Of a stretch of 64,000 bases of DNA, positions 8,755-18,760 are shown piece by piece. Each line of letters starts with the position of its first letter. The first letter of the stretch is position 1. Under the pieces are notes generated by a model. It saw nothing but the letters and a program-made list of their open reading frames with translations, was not told where the DNA came from and did not search any database. The stretch covers positions 310,001 through 374,000 of the forward strand of contig NZ_CP049934.1 of assembly GCF_011382965.1 (NCBI RefSeq), given 5' to 3'. The translations under genes were made by a program, and so were the position numbers. The stretch is from Leucobacter insecticola. GTDB lineage: Bacteria > Actinomycetota > Actinomycetes > Actinomycetales > Microbacteriaceae.

Positions 8755-9523
8755 CTATCGGGTCAGGAATCCGCCGTCAATAGGCAGCGAAACTCCCGTA
8801 ATAAAACCTGCGTCTTCTGAAAGAAGGAACGCTATTCCGGCGGCGATCTCCTCGGGCTTTGCGAGGCGACCCATTGGGATCGGCTCAGCCAGATCACGCT
8901 TTGCGGTCTCCAGCTCTTCGCCTTCCACGCCGAGCAGCCCAGCGATAAGTGGGGTGTCGCAGTCAGAGGGGAGGACCGCGTTGACCCGTACGCTGTCTTT
9001 TGCGTGCTGGATCGACATCTGACGGGTGAGGTTGATTACCGCGCCCTTCGAAGCGGCGTAGCCACACTCATCCGGGTTCGCAACCATGCCGAAGACAGAA
9101 GCGATGTTGACAACGGCTCCGCCGCCGGCCTCGATCATTTTGGGAATGGTGTACTTGCCGGTGAGGAAGATGCTCTTCACATTGATCGCCATGGTCTTAT
9201 CCCAGGCCGATTCACTGCACTCGACGACGCCGCCCTCGCCCAGTGCAACGCCCGCGCAGTTGACCAGATGGTGCACCGCCCGAAAGTGGCCACGAGCTTC
9301 TCGACTCCAGCCTCAACCTGTGAGGCGGACGTCACATCAGCCAGGATCGCAACGGCTTCTCCGCCAGCCGCATGAATTTCATCCACAACGGCCTGAGCCG
9401 CCTCCTCGCGCAGGTCGACCACTCCAACTTTGCTGCCCTCACGCGCAAGGCGCAGCGACACCTGTCGGCCGATACCGGATCCCCGCCAGTGACGAAAGCT
9501 GCTTTTTGATTCAAGCCGTTCAT
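8755..9523 (-). CDS. Short-chain dehydrogenase/reductase; two apparent -1 frameshifts
   Basis: About 256 residues of classical SDR. The Rossmann glycine motif TGGGSGIG is recovered by adding one G at 9481-9484, and the joined part FGRVHHLVNCAG (NAG-type motif) by adding one base near 9276-9281. The active-site Ser-Tyr-Lys is present: NIASVFG and YAASKGAV, and the C-terminus ends PIDGGFLTR as usual. AGAGGAG precedes the ATG. It oxidises or reduces an alcohol/ketone with NAD(P) and belongs to the catabolic operon, between the aldehyde dehydrogenase and the permease. Confidence 0.85.
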
Positions 9524-9703
9524 GTTCGGCTCCTCTCTGAGACGTTGCAAGCGGGGCCCGTTGAGCCCACATTGCATTAGTTTGTCCTTCAGTTTTCCAT
9601 AACGGAAATAGGCGTTTTGCTTGTTGTCGTTCGATAAATCAGATCGCAATTCTTACGGCGGACTGGCCTCGGAGATGGTTCCAACACAAAGACCGCGCGG
9701 GAT

Positions 9704-11193
9704 CTAGCCCCACTGCATCCAGGTTGTCTTGTAGTCGGTGTAGTTCTCGAGGGCGTGCACCGACAGATCCCTGCCGAACCCGGATTGCTTGAAGCCACCA
9801 AACGGGGTGGTAAAGCCCAGCGCATCAACCGTGTTCACCGAGACGGTTCCCGCGACGAGGCGTTCAGACACGCGGTGGGCGCGCGCGAGGCTTCCCGTCC
9901 ACAGCGAGGCTGCAAGACCGAAGGGGGTCTCATTCGCCCGCTCGATTGCCTCCTCCTCAGTGTCGAAGGGGGTGACCACGGCGACGGGACCAAAAATCTC
10001 GCGGGTGTGCACCTCGTGGTCGGCGGGTACGTCCGCCACGATGGTCGGTTCGATGAAGGCTCGGGATCCGCCGATGTCTGGGCGAGTACCGCCCGCAACA
10101 ATGCGGCCATCACGGCGCGCGTTCTCGATCGTTGCCCACACGGTGTCTGCGTGGGCCTCAGAGACGAGCGATCCGATACCGGCTGCCGGATCGAGCGGGT
10201 CGCCCGGCGCATACGCCTGCGCCGCTGCCGCGTACAGCTCCAAGAACTCTTCGTACACGGGACGCTCAACAAAGATGCGCGAGTTAGCCGAGCACACCTC
10301 ACCCTGGTTGTAGAAGCTACCGAAGGCAGCCTTCTCCGCCGCAAGCTTCAGATCGTCACAGTCCGCAAAGATCAGGTTCGAACTCTTGCCGCCCGCTTCA
10401 AGCGCGAGCCGCTTCATGTTTGACTGCCCCGCATACTGCTGCAGCTGCTTGGCAACCTCGGTCGAACCGGTGAACGCGAGCATGTCGACATCCTCGTGCA
10501 AGGCAAGTGCCTTGCCCACTACCGATCCACGTCCCGTCACAACGTTCAGTGTCCCCGCCGGAATACCCGCCTCAATCGCGAGCTCAGCAAGCAATAACGT
10601 CGAGTGAGAAGCCTCCACCGGGGGCTTCACTACCACGGTGTTCCCTGCGGCGAGCGCGGGAGCAAGCTTCCATGTTGCAATCTCGAGAGGGTAGTTCCAA
10701 GCGACAATCACACCGATCACACCGAATGGTTCCCTGGTAACGAGGGCGGTTGACCCTGGGGCGTGACTGGGATCAAGTCCTCCTGTTTTTCGATCGCCTC
10801 TCCATAGAAGCGGTATAGCGCTGCGGATCCTGAGGCGTCGATGGTTGAAGACTCGCGAACGGGCTTACCCATATCGAGAGTGTCATAGAGCGCGAATTGG
10901 TCAGAGTGGACTTCGATGAGACGCGCGAGTTCTAACAGTCGTTCGCGCCGAAATGCGACTCCTGCACGGGACCACTCGCCCGACGCGTACGTTGCCCGTG
11001 CAGCGGTTACGGCGGCGTCTACGTCTGCTTCATCGCAGTCGTGTATGTACGAGATGACCTTACCGGTCGCGGGGTTCACCTTCTCGATGGTGTTGCCTGA
11101 TCGAGCCGCAACTCTCGCACCCCCAATGACCGGGCGGCCATCGAACTGCAGTCCGGCCGCGGCCGCCCGCCACTCAGTGTGAGTGTAAGTCAT
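9704..11193 (-). CDS. NAD(P)-dependent aldehyde dehydrogenase, PuuC-like; apparent -1 frameshift
   Basis: About 496 residues. Landmarks are the cofactor segment IVAWNYPLEIATWKLAPALA, FTGSTEV, the general base in LEAGGKSSN, and the catalytic Cys in NQGEVCSANSR. The frame breaks at 10754-10756; one added G on the coding strand gives VTPQGSTALVTREPFGVIGVIVAWNYP. The sequence style is closest to enzymes oxidising gamma-(glutamylamino)butanal or other amino-aldehydes, but substrate assignment is tentative. It overlaps the M20 gene end by about 20 bases, indicating translational coupling in the operon. Confidence 0.85.
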
Positions 11194-12358
11194 GTCTTCC
11201 TCTTTCGTTTGTCACTCCGAAACGATCCCGAGCTACGTCGATCGCGGTCCAGGCGAGCGCGATCGCTCCATCGCACAGCGTTCGCTCGGCGGTCTCGCCC
11301 ACGCACGCTGCCGCAAACGCGGGTTGATGATTGCTGGCCTCACCACCGACGCCGATGTAGGGATGGATCGCATTCACGAGCTGCGACACATTCCCCATGT
11401 CCGTCGAGGCGCGGTTCATCGTCGCCGCGATCGGGTCAACGTCAAAGTTGCGGCCGAGCTGCGTCGCATTGCGGCGGTAATGCTCCAACGCCGCCTCGTC
11501 GGCGCGCATCTCCGCGTACCGCTCGCTCTCCGGCGTCACGGTCAACGCTGCCCCCGTCGCGAGAGCCCCGGCTTCGAAACACTTCAGCACCCGCGCTTCG
11601 AGTTCAAGCAGTTGCTCGGTGGTCTCAGCTCGCACATACCAGCGGCCCTCAGTGCGCTCTGGGATCGCGTTCGGAGCCTCTCCACCCCGCGTCTGCACGC
11701 CGTGCACACGAACACCCGCGGGGAGTTGTTGCCGCAGCAGCGCAATCGCAAGCTGCGCAACGAGAAACGCATCGTTCGCGTTGACCCCACGCTCGGGATA
11801 GGCGGCCGCGTGCGCCGCCCTGCCGTCGTACTGCACGTGCCAGTGCGTCACCGCAAACGGGCGCGCCTCGGCAACATCGACCGGGGCCGGGTGTGCCATG
11901 AGGACAAGATCCAAGTTTCGAAATGCGCCGCGGTCAAGGAGAACGATCTTTCCGCCGCCTCCCTCTTCTGCCGGTGTACCAATCACCTCAACGGCGATTC
12001 CGCAGTCATCCGCCACAGCCGCGACCGCGAGCGCAGCACCCACCGACATCGCGGAGATCAAGTTGTGACCGCAGGCGTGCCCGAGGCCCGGGAGCGCGTC
12101 ATACTCGGCCAGAAAACCGGCCGTAAAACTCACTGGCCCGGTGGGCATACGCACCGCCCGAAACGCGGTCTCGACTCCGAGATACGGCTGCTCCACCGCA
12201 AAACCGTTCGCCGCGAGTACGGCGGCAACGGCGGCTGAGGACCGAAACTCTTGCCACCCGATCTCCGGATCGGCGTGGAGCTGATTCGACAGCACGATCA
12301 GTTCGGGCGCGATCTCTGCGACCCGCTTCTGCGCGCTCAGCTTCAACGGGTCACTCAT
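11174..12358 (-). CDS. M20 family amidohydrolase/peptidase (AbgB- or PM20D2-like)
   Basis: 394 residues. M20D metal-ligand segments are visible: FLAEYDALPGLGHACGHNL, GTPAEEGGGGK, and the dimerisation lid with HWHVQYDGRAAHAA, plus a late GGEASNHQPAF. Such enzymes hydrolyse N-acyl or peptide-like amides, for example p-aminobenzoyl-glutamate or beta-alanyl dipeptides. It begins inside the end of the DUF1028 gene by 8 bases and runs into the aldehyde dehydrogenase, so it is co-translated. The start ATGAGTGAC follows naturally from that overlap. Confidence 0.85.
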   Translation of the reverse strand: MSDPLKLSAQKRVAEIAPELIVLSNQLHADPEIGWQEFRSSAAVAAVLAANGFAVEQPYLGVETAFRAVRMPTGPVSFTAGFLAEYDALPGLGHACGHNLISAMSVGAALAVAAVADDCGIAVEVIGTPAEEGGGGKIVLLDRGAFRNLDLVLMAHPAPVDVAEARPFAVTHWHVQYDGRAAHAAAYPERGVNANDAFLVAQLAIALLRQQLPAGVRVHGVQTRGGEAPNAIPERTEGRWYVRAETTEQLLELEARVLKCFEAGALATGAALTVTPESERYAEMRADEAALEHYRRNATQLGRNFDVDPIAATMNRASTDMGNVSQLVNAIHPYIGVGGEASNHQPAFAAACVGETAERTLCDGAIALAWTAIDVARDRFGVTNERGRHDLHSH

Positions 12359-13031
12359 CGCCCGGTACCCCGTACGAAGGTGCAGCGCTGGGGTTCAGCC
12401 CACGGTCGACGTACGCGTCGCGCTGCGGCAGCCACAGCCCCAGCAAGTCTTCGAGAGCCGCAACGGGATCCGCGTCGGTCCAGTCCACCCGCAGGTCGGT
12501 GATCCTCCAGCCAGCGTGTGCGACGACCGCCATCCCGGCGGAGTGCACCGGCCCCTCTTCACCGCCGGCATCGACGGCGGCGCGCAGCGCCGCAAGGAGT
12601 CGCTCTTCGATGCAGCCGCTCGCGGACAAAGCCGTATCCACCAGGGCGTCGAGCACTGCCAGATTCGCGAGCATGTTGCCACCGGCAACAGCGTCCTGTC
12701 GCGTCACCGCACCGTACACACCGAGCGCGTGCTCGCCCGCGTGGGCCGCGGCGCGCCCCGCACGATCGAGAACTAACAGCTGCCGGTAGCCGATTGTCTC
12801 AGGATCTGCGGCGGCAACGACCACATCGATCGCCTGCTGCGCCGTGTTCCCTTCGCGCAACCGTTCCAGGAGCTGCGGGCCGATCCTGGGGTCGGTCACA
12901 TTCTGCGAGTTGGCGCCGCCCACCCCGTCGGCGAGGTTCAGGCAGCGGGCAGCGACGGCGGGAGACGACGATGCGATCGCGGATCCAAACTCTCCGGTCT
13001 GGGGATCTCGCAACACCAGTGACAGCGTCAT
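12351..13031 (-). CDS. DUF1028 (Ntn-hydrolase fold) family protein
   Basis: 226 residues and family-typical throughout: MTLSLVLRDPQTGEFGSAIAS, GGANSQNVTDPRIG, TGRAA-like segment with HAGEHALGVYGAV, and QDAVAGGNMLAN. DUF1028 proteins resemble Ntn-hydrolases and are commonly found beside RidA and amidohydrolases in catabolic operons; their reaction is not well established. The ATG overlaps the stop of ridA by 4 bases. In this operon a hydrolytic step on an amide or lactam intermediate is plausible, but this is inference. Confidence 0.85.
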   Translation of the reverse strand: MTLSLVLRDPQTGEFGSAIASSSPAVAARCLNLADGVGGANSQNVTDPRIGPQLLERLREGNTAQQAIDVVVAAADPETIGYRQLLVLDRAGRAAAHAGEHALGVYGAVTRQDAVAGGNMLANLAVLDALVDTALSASGCIEERLLAALRAAVDAGGEEGPVHSAGMAVVAHAGWRITDLRVDWTDADPVAALEDLLGLWLPQRDAYVDRGLNPSAAPSYGVPGDE

Positions 13032-13459
13032 GACGCCTCACCCACGCTGATGACGGCCGTGGCATCAATCTCCACTAACCATTCAGGGCGGGCCAACGCC
13101 TGCACGACGATCCCGGTTGAGACCGGGAAGACCCCGCGAAGATACTTGCCCATTGTGCGATACACGTCCTCGCGGTAGCGGGGATCAATGATGTACACGG
13201 TGACCTTGACGATATCTTCGAGGCGGCTTCCCGCTTCTTCCAGCAGCATCTGAATGTTCTGCATCGCCCGCTCGGTCTGGGCCACCACATCGCCAATGCC
13301 AACGGACTCACGAGTATCGAGGTCCTGCCCAATCTGGCCGCGGAGGTACACGACCCCGTTGGCAACGACGGCCTGGCAGAGATCGTTGTCGAGGTTCTGC
13401 TCCGGGTACGTCTCCTTGGTGTTGAAGGTCCTCAGTCGCAGGTGCGTCGGTCCAGTCAC
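13028..13459 (-). CDS. RidA/YjgF/UK114 family imine-enamine deaminase
   Basis: 143 residues from the GTG that follows GAGGAG by 6 bases; a longer frame exists but would place that ribosome binding site inside the gene. The family core is clear: VVYLRGQIGQDLD, QTERAMQNIQMLLEEAGS, KVTVYIIDPRYRE, and ALARPEWLVEIDATAVI with the substrate-binding Arg and Glu. RidA proteins hydrolyse reactive enamines/imines to ketones and ammonia. It is the first gene of the catabolic operon, facing the divergent LysR gene, and would remove reactive intermediates made by the pathway. Confidence 0.88.
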   Translation of the reverse strand: MTGPTHLRLRTFNTKETYPEQNLDNDLCQAVVANGVVYLRGQIGQDLDTRESVGIGDVVAQTERAMQNIQMLLEEAGSRLEDIVKVTVYIIDPRYREDVYRTMGKYLRGVFPVSTGIVVQALARPEWLVEIDATAVISVGEAS

Positions 13460-13526
13460 AAGTGTCTCCTCGTTGAGTGATGTCGGCACGAGCCGCCCGT
13501 ACCGTCCATTGTCGAGACAAAACGGT

Positions 13527-13541
13527 CATATGCAAAATATG
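13527..13541. promoter_or_regulatory. Candidate LysR operator in the ridA/LysR divergent region
   Basis: CATATGCAAAATATG is a perfect 5-bp inverted repeat with a 5-base spacer and fits the T-N11-A form of LysR-family sites. It lies between the two divergent start codons, in the only AT-rich part of the gap. Confidence 0.5.
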
Positions 13542-13631
13542 TAAAAGTTACACAGATCATCGCTAAAGTAGATGAACACGGAGGCGTTGAGCCCCCGTTC
13601 ACGACACCGCCGTCGACCCTGGAGGTACACC

Positions 13632-14552
13632 TTGGTTCAGCGTTTCCCCCTCACTCTCGCTCAACTCACCTACTTCACCGAGTGCGCAAAGACCCTCAAC
13701 ATGACCGCGGCAAGCCAGGAGTTGCACGTCGCACAATCGGCCATTTCAACGGCCATCACGCAGCTCGAACGGTCACTCGGCGCCACGCTGTTTATCCGCC
13801 AGCATTCCAAGGGGCTGATCCTGACCCCCGCAGGTGCGACGCTCTTGAGGGACGCACAGCAGCTCTTTGGCGCACTCAACCGCACTATCGACTCGATCCG
13901 TACCGACCAGAGTGAGCTGCACGGCCAGATCACCATCGCGTGCTTCAGCACGCTCGCGCCGTTCCTACTCCCCCGACTCCTTGGCGGCCTCCGCGCGCAA
14001 CATCCAGGGCTTGATGTCTCCGTCATTGAGGGCGACCACGATGAATGCCTGGCCGCGTTGCGCGGCGGCAGGGCGGAACTCGCACTCACCTACGATCTCA
14101 CCGCCGACACCGGAATCGACAACACGGTCGTTGGTGAGTTCCGCCCGCACGTGATCGTGCACGCCGAGCACCGCCTCGCCAAACGAGATCGTGTGGAGCT
14201 GCACGAGCTCGCGAGCGACCCGTTTGTGCTGCTCGACCTCCCGAGCAGCAGCGACTACTTCCTCGGGATCCTGCGCCACGCGGGTATCGAAGCGAGCCCG
14301 CGATATCGAAGTTCAAGCTACGAGACGGTGCGTTCGATGGTGGCAACGGGGCTGGGATACTCGATCCTGAACCAGCGCCCCCGAATCAACGAAACGTATG
14401 CGGGTTCCCGCACAGTAACGATCGAAATCACGGATGCGGTGCCAACTCTCAAGGTCGAAGTGTCTTCGCTCTCGCAGGTGTATCGCTCCACCCGTGCGCG
14501 GGCGGTCACCGAGGCGGTTCAGGATCTTCTTGCGGAATCGCACGACGCGTAG
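13632..14552 (+). CDS. LysR family transcriptional regulator
   Basis: 306 residues from a TTG with GGAGG 6 bases upstream; the longer frame from 13572 lacks such a signal. The N-terminal winged helix reads LTYFTECAKTLNMTAASQELHVAQSAISTAITQLERSLG, and the effector domain begins near residue 95 (GQITIACFSTLAPFLLP). It is divergent from the ridA operon and by family habit both represses itself and activates the operon in the presence of a pathway metabolite. The inducer is unknown. Confidence 0.85.
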   Translation: MVQRFPLTLAQLTYFTECAKTLNMTAASQELHVAQSAISTAITQLERSLGATLFIRQHSKGLILTPAGATLLRDAQQLFGALNRTIDSIRTDQSELHGQITIACFSTLAPFLLPRLLGGLRAQHPGLDVSVIEGDHDECLAALRGGRAELALTYDLTADTGIDNTVVGEFRPHVIVHAEHRLAKRDRVELHELASDPFVLLDLPSSSDYFLGILRHAGIEASPRYRSSSYETVRSMVATGLGYSILNQRPRINETYAGSRTVTIEITDAVPTLKVEVSSLSQVYRSTRARAVTEAVQDLLAESHDA

Positions 14553-14750
14553 GCTGCGGGGACTCGCGCCTGAGTCGGCTGCCCTCGGGCATACCCACCG
14601 ACCTCTAAATCAGATCACTAATCTCTCTTGTATCTATTTTTCTGATTGATTGCGTCTCGAACGCATATTGGCCAAGCACGGCTCCGCTGTTGTTGGCTGG
14701 GGATCAATCATCGATCCCATCCATCACAGATTCGAGCGGAGAAACTACAT

Positions 14751-16030
14751 ATGTCGAGTCACGAAACCGAGGCCACCGAAGTCCTCGTCGTTGGCGGCGG
14801 GCAGGCGGGGGTCGCGATGAGCGAACACCTCAGCGCTCGCGGAATTCCCCACATCGTCCTTGAGCGTCATCGGATCGCCGAGCGGTGGCGCTCCGAACGC
14901 TGGGATTCACTGGTCGCGAACGGGCCAGCCTGGCACGACCGCTTCCCCGGCCTGGAATTCGAGTGCGCCCCTGACGCCTTCGCACCAAAGGATCAGGTCG
15001 CCGAGTACTTTGAGCGCTATGCGGCGCAGATCAACGCACCGATCCGCTGTGGCGTGGAGGTGACCGAAGTGCGCAAGCGCATCGGGGAACCCGGCTACCG
15101 CGTCGAAACGTCCGCCGGCCCGATCCACGCCCGCTACGTCGTGGCCGCAACCGGAGCGTTTCAGCTCCCGGCGATCCCCCCGATTGTGCCGGCTGACCCT
15201 GCACTGACTCAGATTCATTCACGCGACTATCGCAACCCGCAGCAACTCCCGGAGGGCGGCGTGCTGGTTGTCGGCGCTGGATCGTCAGGGGTGCAGATCG
15301 CCGCTGAGCTGCGACAAGCGGGCCGCGAGGTCACGCTCGCTGTCGGGCCACACGATCGCCCACCGCAGCGTTACCGCGGCCGCAGCTTCGTATGGTGGCT
15401 CGGGGTGCTCGGCAAGTGGGACGCTGCGGCCCCGCCCGAAGGCGCCGAACACGTCACCATCGCCGTCAGCGGCGCAAATGGCGGCCACACCGTCGATTTC
15501 CGAGATCTCGCGGCGAGCGGGATCACGCTCGTGGGTCGGGCGAACGGCTTCGCCGATGGCGTCATGGCGTTTGGGAGCGACCTCGCGGAGAATATCCGCC
15601 TGGGCGATGAGAACTACCTGTCGCTCCTCACCGAGGCGGACGCCTACATCGCCCGCGAGGGTCTCGATCTCCCGAGGAGCCCGAGGCGCACGTGCTGGGC
15701 GCCTATCCCGCCTGCGTGACCGACCCGATCCACGAACTCGATCTACGGGCCGCCGGCATCACCTCGATCGTGTGGGCGACGGGATTTCACGTTGATTACA
15801 GCTGGCTCAAAGTGGAGGCGCTCGACACGAACGGGCGTCCCTTGCATCAGCGCGGGGTATCGCCGGAACCGGGCGTCTACTTCCTGGGATTGCCGTGGCA
15901 ATCGCGTCGCGGATCGACCTTCATCTGGGGGGTCTGGCACGATGCGAAGTATCTCGCGGACCAGATCGAGATCCAGCGCGGCTACCGGGCCTATCAGCCA
16001 GCAGCCGCACAGATGGTGGCTGCACCCTAG
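14751..16030 (+). CDS. FAD-dependent flavin monooxygenase (TrkA/CzcO-like); apparent -1 frameshift
   Basis: About 426 residues. It carries the FAD motif VLVVGGGQAGVAMSEHL, the NADPH motif VLVVGAGSSGVQIAAEL and the segment VWATGFHVDYSWL typical of single-component flavin monooxygenases related to CzcO. The frame breaks at the C run 15671-15673; one more C gives DLPEEPEAHVLGAYPACVTDPI. The ATG at 14751 is chosen because the FAD motif follows at normal distance (residue 11). It may oxidise nitrogen or sulfur compounds, but there is no neighbour that fixes a substrate. The preceding 14553-14750 holds no gene. Confidence 0.82.
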
Positions 16031-16052
16031 TCTTCGCCGCGGCTAGTTCGCA

Positions 16053-16105
16053 ATGAAATGCACTAATATTTGTACAGCAAGTGTACTAATATTAGTGCAT
16101 TTCAT
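16053..16105. promoter_or_regulatory. Long palindrome in front of the ATPase-TIR gene
   Basis: Arms 16053-16076 and 16082-16105 are 24-bp inverted repeats with one mismatch and a 5-base GCAAG loop. The arms are AT-rich (TAATATT core), unlike the flanks. The element ends where the -10 box TATAGT (16105-16110) begins, 8 bases before the ATG, so a protein bound here would block or control this promoter; in RNA from upstream it would form a stable hairpin. Confidence 0.8.
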
Positions 16106-16118
16106 ATAGTGTGATGTC

Positions 16119-17935
16119 ATGGTCGAGACATACAACCCCGTGCACCGCCCGCTCGGCGATTGGCTCCTCTCCCACGCAGGCAGCCAAGTACTCATCCTTG
16201 AAGGTGCTCGTGCTGTCGGCAAGACAACTCTGGTCAAGCAGCAACTCGCACGTACTCACGGCTTTCACTACGTCACCCTTGCGGACCAACCGACGCGGGC
16301 TCTCGCCACAGCTGATCTCCGCGGCTGGCTGAGACGTCTTCCCCTACCGCTCATCATTGATGAAGCCCAGATGATCGCGGAACTCCCGCTTGAGGTCAAA
16401 GAATATACGGATGAACACGGTGTCTCCGGCAACATCGTGCTTACAGGCTCCGCTTCCATCGGACGCACCGGCCTCGGTGGTGCCGACCCGCTCGCCCGCC
16501 GCGCAGTCCGAAGAACCCTGCATCCCCTCACTCTCTGGGAACGTCGGGAACAGCCCGGTTCCCTCGTCGACTCGCTCTTTGACGGCACGCCGCAGCTTCG
16601 ACGCCAGGGTGAACTGCAAGACGAAGAGTTGCTGACACTGCTGCGCAGGGGCGGCTTCCCCAAATACGTTGTCGCAGATCACGCCAACACGATCGACGCG
16701 CTGCGAGTCCAGATTGCGTCAGACATCGCAGCGGTACTCTCAGACACCGTTCTCCCCGAGTATGATCTCAACCCCAGCAAAGCGCGCGCGACGCTGAACC
16801 GCCTACTCAGGGGCCCAGGCGGAATTCTCAACGCTGCCGGGATCGGGCGAGAGATCGAGATCGACAAACGAACCATCGAACGACATCTGCACACCTTCGG
16901 CAGGCTCTTCCTATTGCAGTGGCTTCCCAATCTTGCTCTGCCACCACAAAAGCAGAGCTTCGCACGCGCAAAGATACATCCGGTTGATACGTCTTTCGCG
17001 GTCGACGCGCTTGAGCGAGCTGGCGTGCACATTCTGACGCAGCGTGAATACTTCGGACAACTCCTCGAGAGCCATGTTGTGTGCGAAGTTCTGGCGAATG
17101 CTCAATGGGCCAACCGTCAGATCGAGGCGTACTACTGGCGTCAGGCGAGCAGCTCGAATCCCGAGGTCGATCTGGTCATCATCGATGAGCGCGATCGCGA
17201 GATCGCCATCGAGGTGAAGGCTGCCACACAGATCTACCCTGCAGACCTCAAGGGCATCCGCGCATACGCCAAGCAGCGCAAGATGCATCGTGGGTTTGTC
17301 TTTTACCGAGGCGAAGAGGTGGTGCGTCTCGATGACAACATCTGGGCACTCCCCTATTCCGCGCTCGGTAATGTTGCATTCTTCACCGAGGCACCCCAGC
17401 CCGACCCACCAAGCAGCGTCATGTCAGGTCTCATCTGGGATGAGCTCACGGACACCGAAGCAGTCCTGATGCCAGCTTTCCTACCTGAGGACAATACCGC
17501 ACTGCACGGAAAGATCGAGGCCTTTGTGCAAGATGTTGCCGCGAGCTACGGCCTTCTCTTCGGCGGCAAGGTTCACGTCTCATCCACCCGTTCCGAGGGC
17601 AGAGCCGTCGGCCACGGAATCCAGACCGTGCCCACGGTGTTTATGCCCGCAATCACCCCCGCTTCTTCAAGAGTGTCCCTCACCAGCAAGATCTGCTCAG
17701 TTTTTCGGAAGGAGCGACCAGCGTCTCCCAACGACATGTCGTGCCGCTGGTCTGGGTTGATTCGCCGCAGATGCGAAGCACGGCGCTAGCGGAGGTCTCC
17801 CAAGCGCTCGACATCCACCCCAGTTTTGATGTAACCCAGGCCCGCACGCTCGATCCGAGCTCACCGGAGTACCGCCGTTTGGTTGAGCAGTGCGCGCACC
17901 TTCTTCACGAGGTCCTCACAAGCATGCCCCAGTGA
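16119..17935 (+). CDS. AAA ATPase-DUF4143 protein with C-terminal TIR-like domain; apparent -1 frameshift
   Basis: About 605 residues after joining. Residues 25-85 hold an AAA_14 ATPase with Walker A EGARAVGKTTL and Walker B PLIIDEAQ; a winged-helix part follows, then a DUF4143/PD-(D/E)XK-like segment with NPEVDLVII and EIAIEVKAA near 340-370. From about 440 to the end is a TIR-like region: LHGKIEAFVQDVAASYGLL, TVFMPAITP, a LLSF helix, VVPLVWVD and a last LLHEVL helix. Adding one C at 17657-17661 turns the break into ITPRFFKSVPHQQDLLSF, the family pattern, except that the usual Cys and acidic Glu of the SxxCxxEL helix are replaced by His and Asp. TIR domains bind or cleave NAD in immune proteins, so a defence role is possible; NADase activity is uncertain here. 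Start is near-leaderless. Confidence 0.75.
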
Positions 17936-17968
17936 CGCACTACCACGATCAACTGACGCGCGCCACGC

Positions 17969-18676
17969 CTACTCCGCGAGCCGCCGCGCCACCACCACGG
18001 TATCGCGCAGCATCGCGACAGTGCCGTCCGGGCCTGTCGCCTCGCGCTCCCGCACCTCCGCGACCTCAACCTGCCAGCGCTTCGGGTCAAGGGCGAGCGC
18101 TGCGAGTTCGCTGTCGGGGCTCGGAAAGTCGGCGTGGCTGTGTTGGTGCTGGGCGCGGAGCCCCGCGGCCCACGGCGGCCCCTCAGCATGCGAGACCACT
18201 ACCAGGTGCCCACCCGCCGCGACACGATCGGCCGCGGCGCGCAGGACTCGCTCACGGGGCAGCTCAACGGGTGATTGCAGAAAGCTCGCGGCAATGAGGT
18301 CGTAGCGGTCGTCGGGTGCAGGATCCTCGCCCGCCCACGCCGCGAGATCATGCGCGGCGAATGCCGCTCGATCCACCCCGAGCCCACGCGCTTCGGCCTC
18401 GGCGCGCGCCCGCGCCACGGCGGTCGGTGACAAATCAATTCCCTGCGCCCGCCAGCCGTTTTCAGCGAGCCACAACACGTCGCCGCCTTCGCCGCAGCCG
18501 AGATCAAGCGCCCGCCCGGGCCGCCAGCCGGAGACGATATCGGAAAGGGTGCGATTCACACGCCCCGACCACACGCGCTCTTCGCCCGCGTAACGCTGCT
18601 CCCAAAACTCGGCCGGGTCTGTGTTCGAGGCCGACGAATCATCGTGAGGGGAGTGACTACGCGCGTGCTCTGTCAT
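17969..18676 (-). CDS. Class I SAM-dependent methyltransferase
   Basis: 235 residues from ATG at 18676; the frame runs further upstream but without a signal. The start of the core reads FWEQRYAGEERVWSGRVN, followed by the SAM motif LDLGCGEGGDVLWLA and the GIDLSPTAVARA acidic strand, then DRYDLIAASFLQSP. This layout resembles tellurite-resistance/thiopurine-type small-molecule methyltransferases. It lies convergent to the ATPase-TIR gene, with only 33 bases between. The substrate is not known. Confidence 0.8.
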   Translation of the reverse strand: MTEHARSHSPHDDSSASNTDPAEFWEQRYAGEERVWSGRVNRTLSDIVSGWRPGRALDLGCGEGGDVLWLAENGWRAQGIDLSPTAVARARAEAEARGLGVDRAAFAAHDLAAWAGEDPAPDDRYDLIAASFLQSPVELPRERVLRAAADRVAAGGHLVVVSHAEGPPWAAGLRAQHQHSHADFPSPDSELAALALDPKRWQVEVAEVREREATGPDGTVAMLRDTVVVARRLAE

Positions 18677-18760
18677 GCTTCCAGAATGACCAAACCGTGC
18701 GACAAAGGCAACTCGATTTGCGGTCTCGGCAAGAGGGACGCATGGGCGCACTACCGCGAA

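Noticed and set aside
11192-12238. Plus-strand frame opposite the M20 gene
   Set aside because: Shadow of a well-supported M20 gene.
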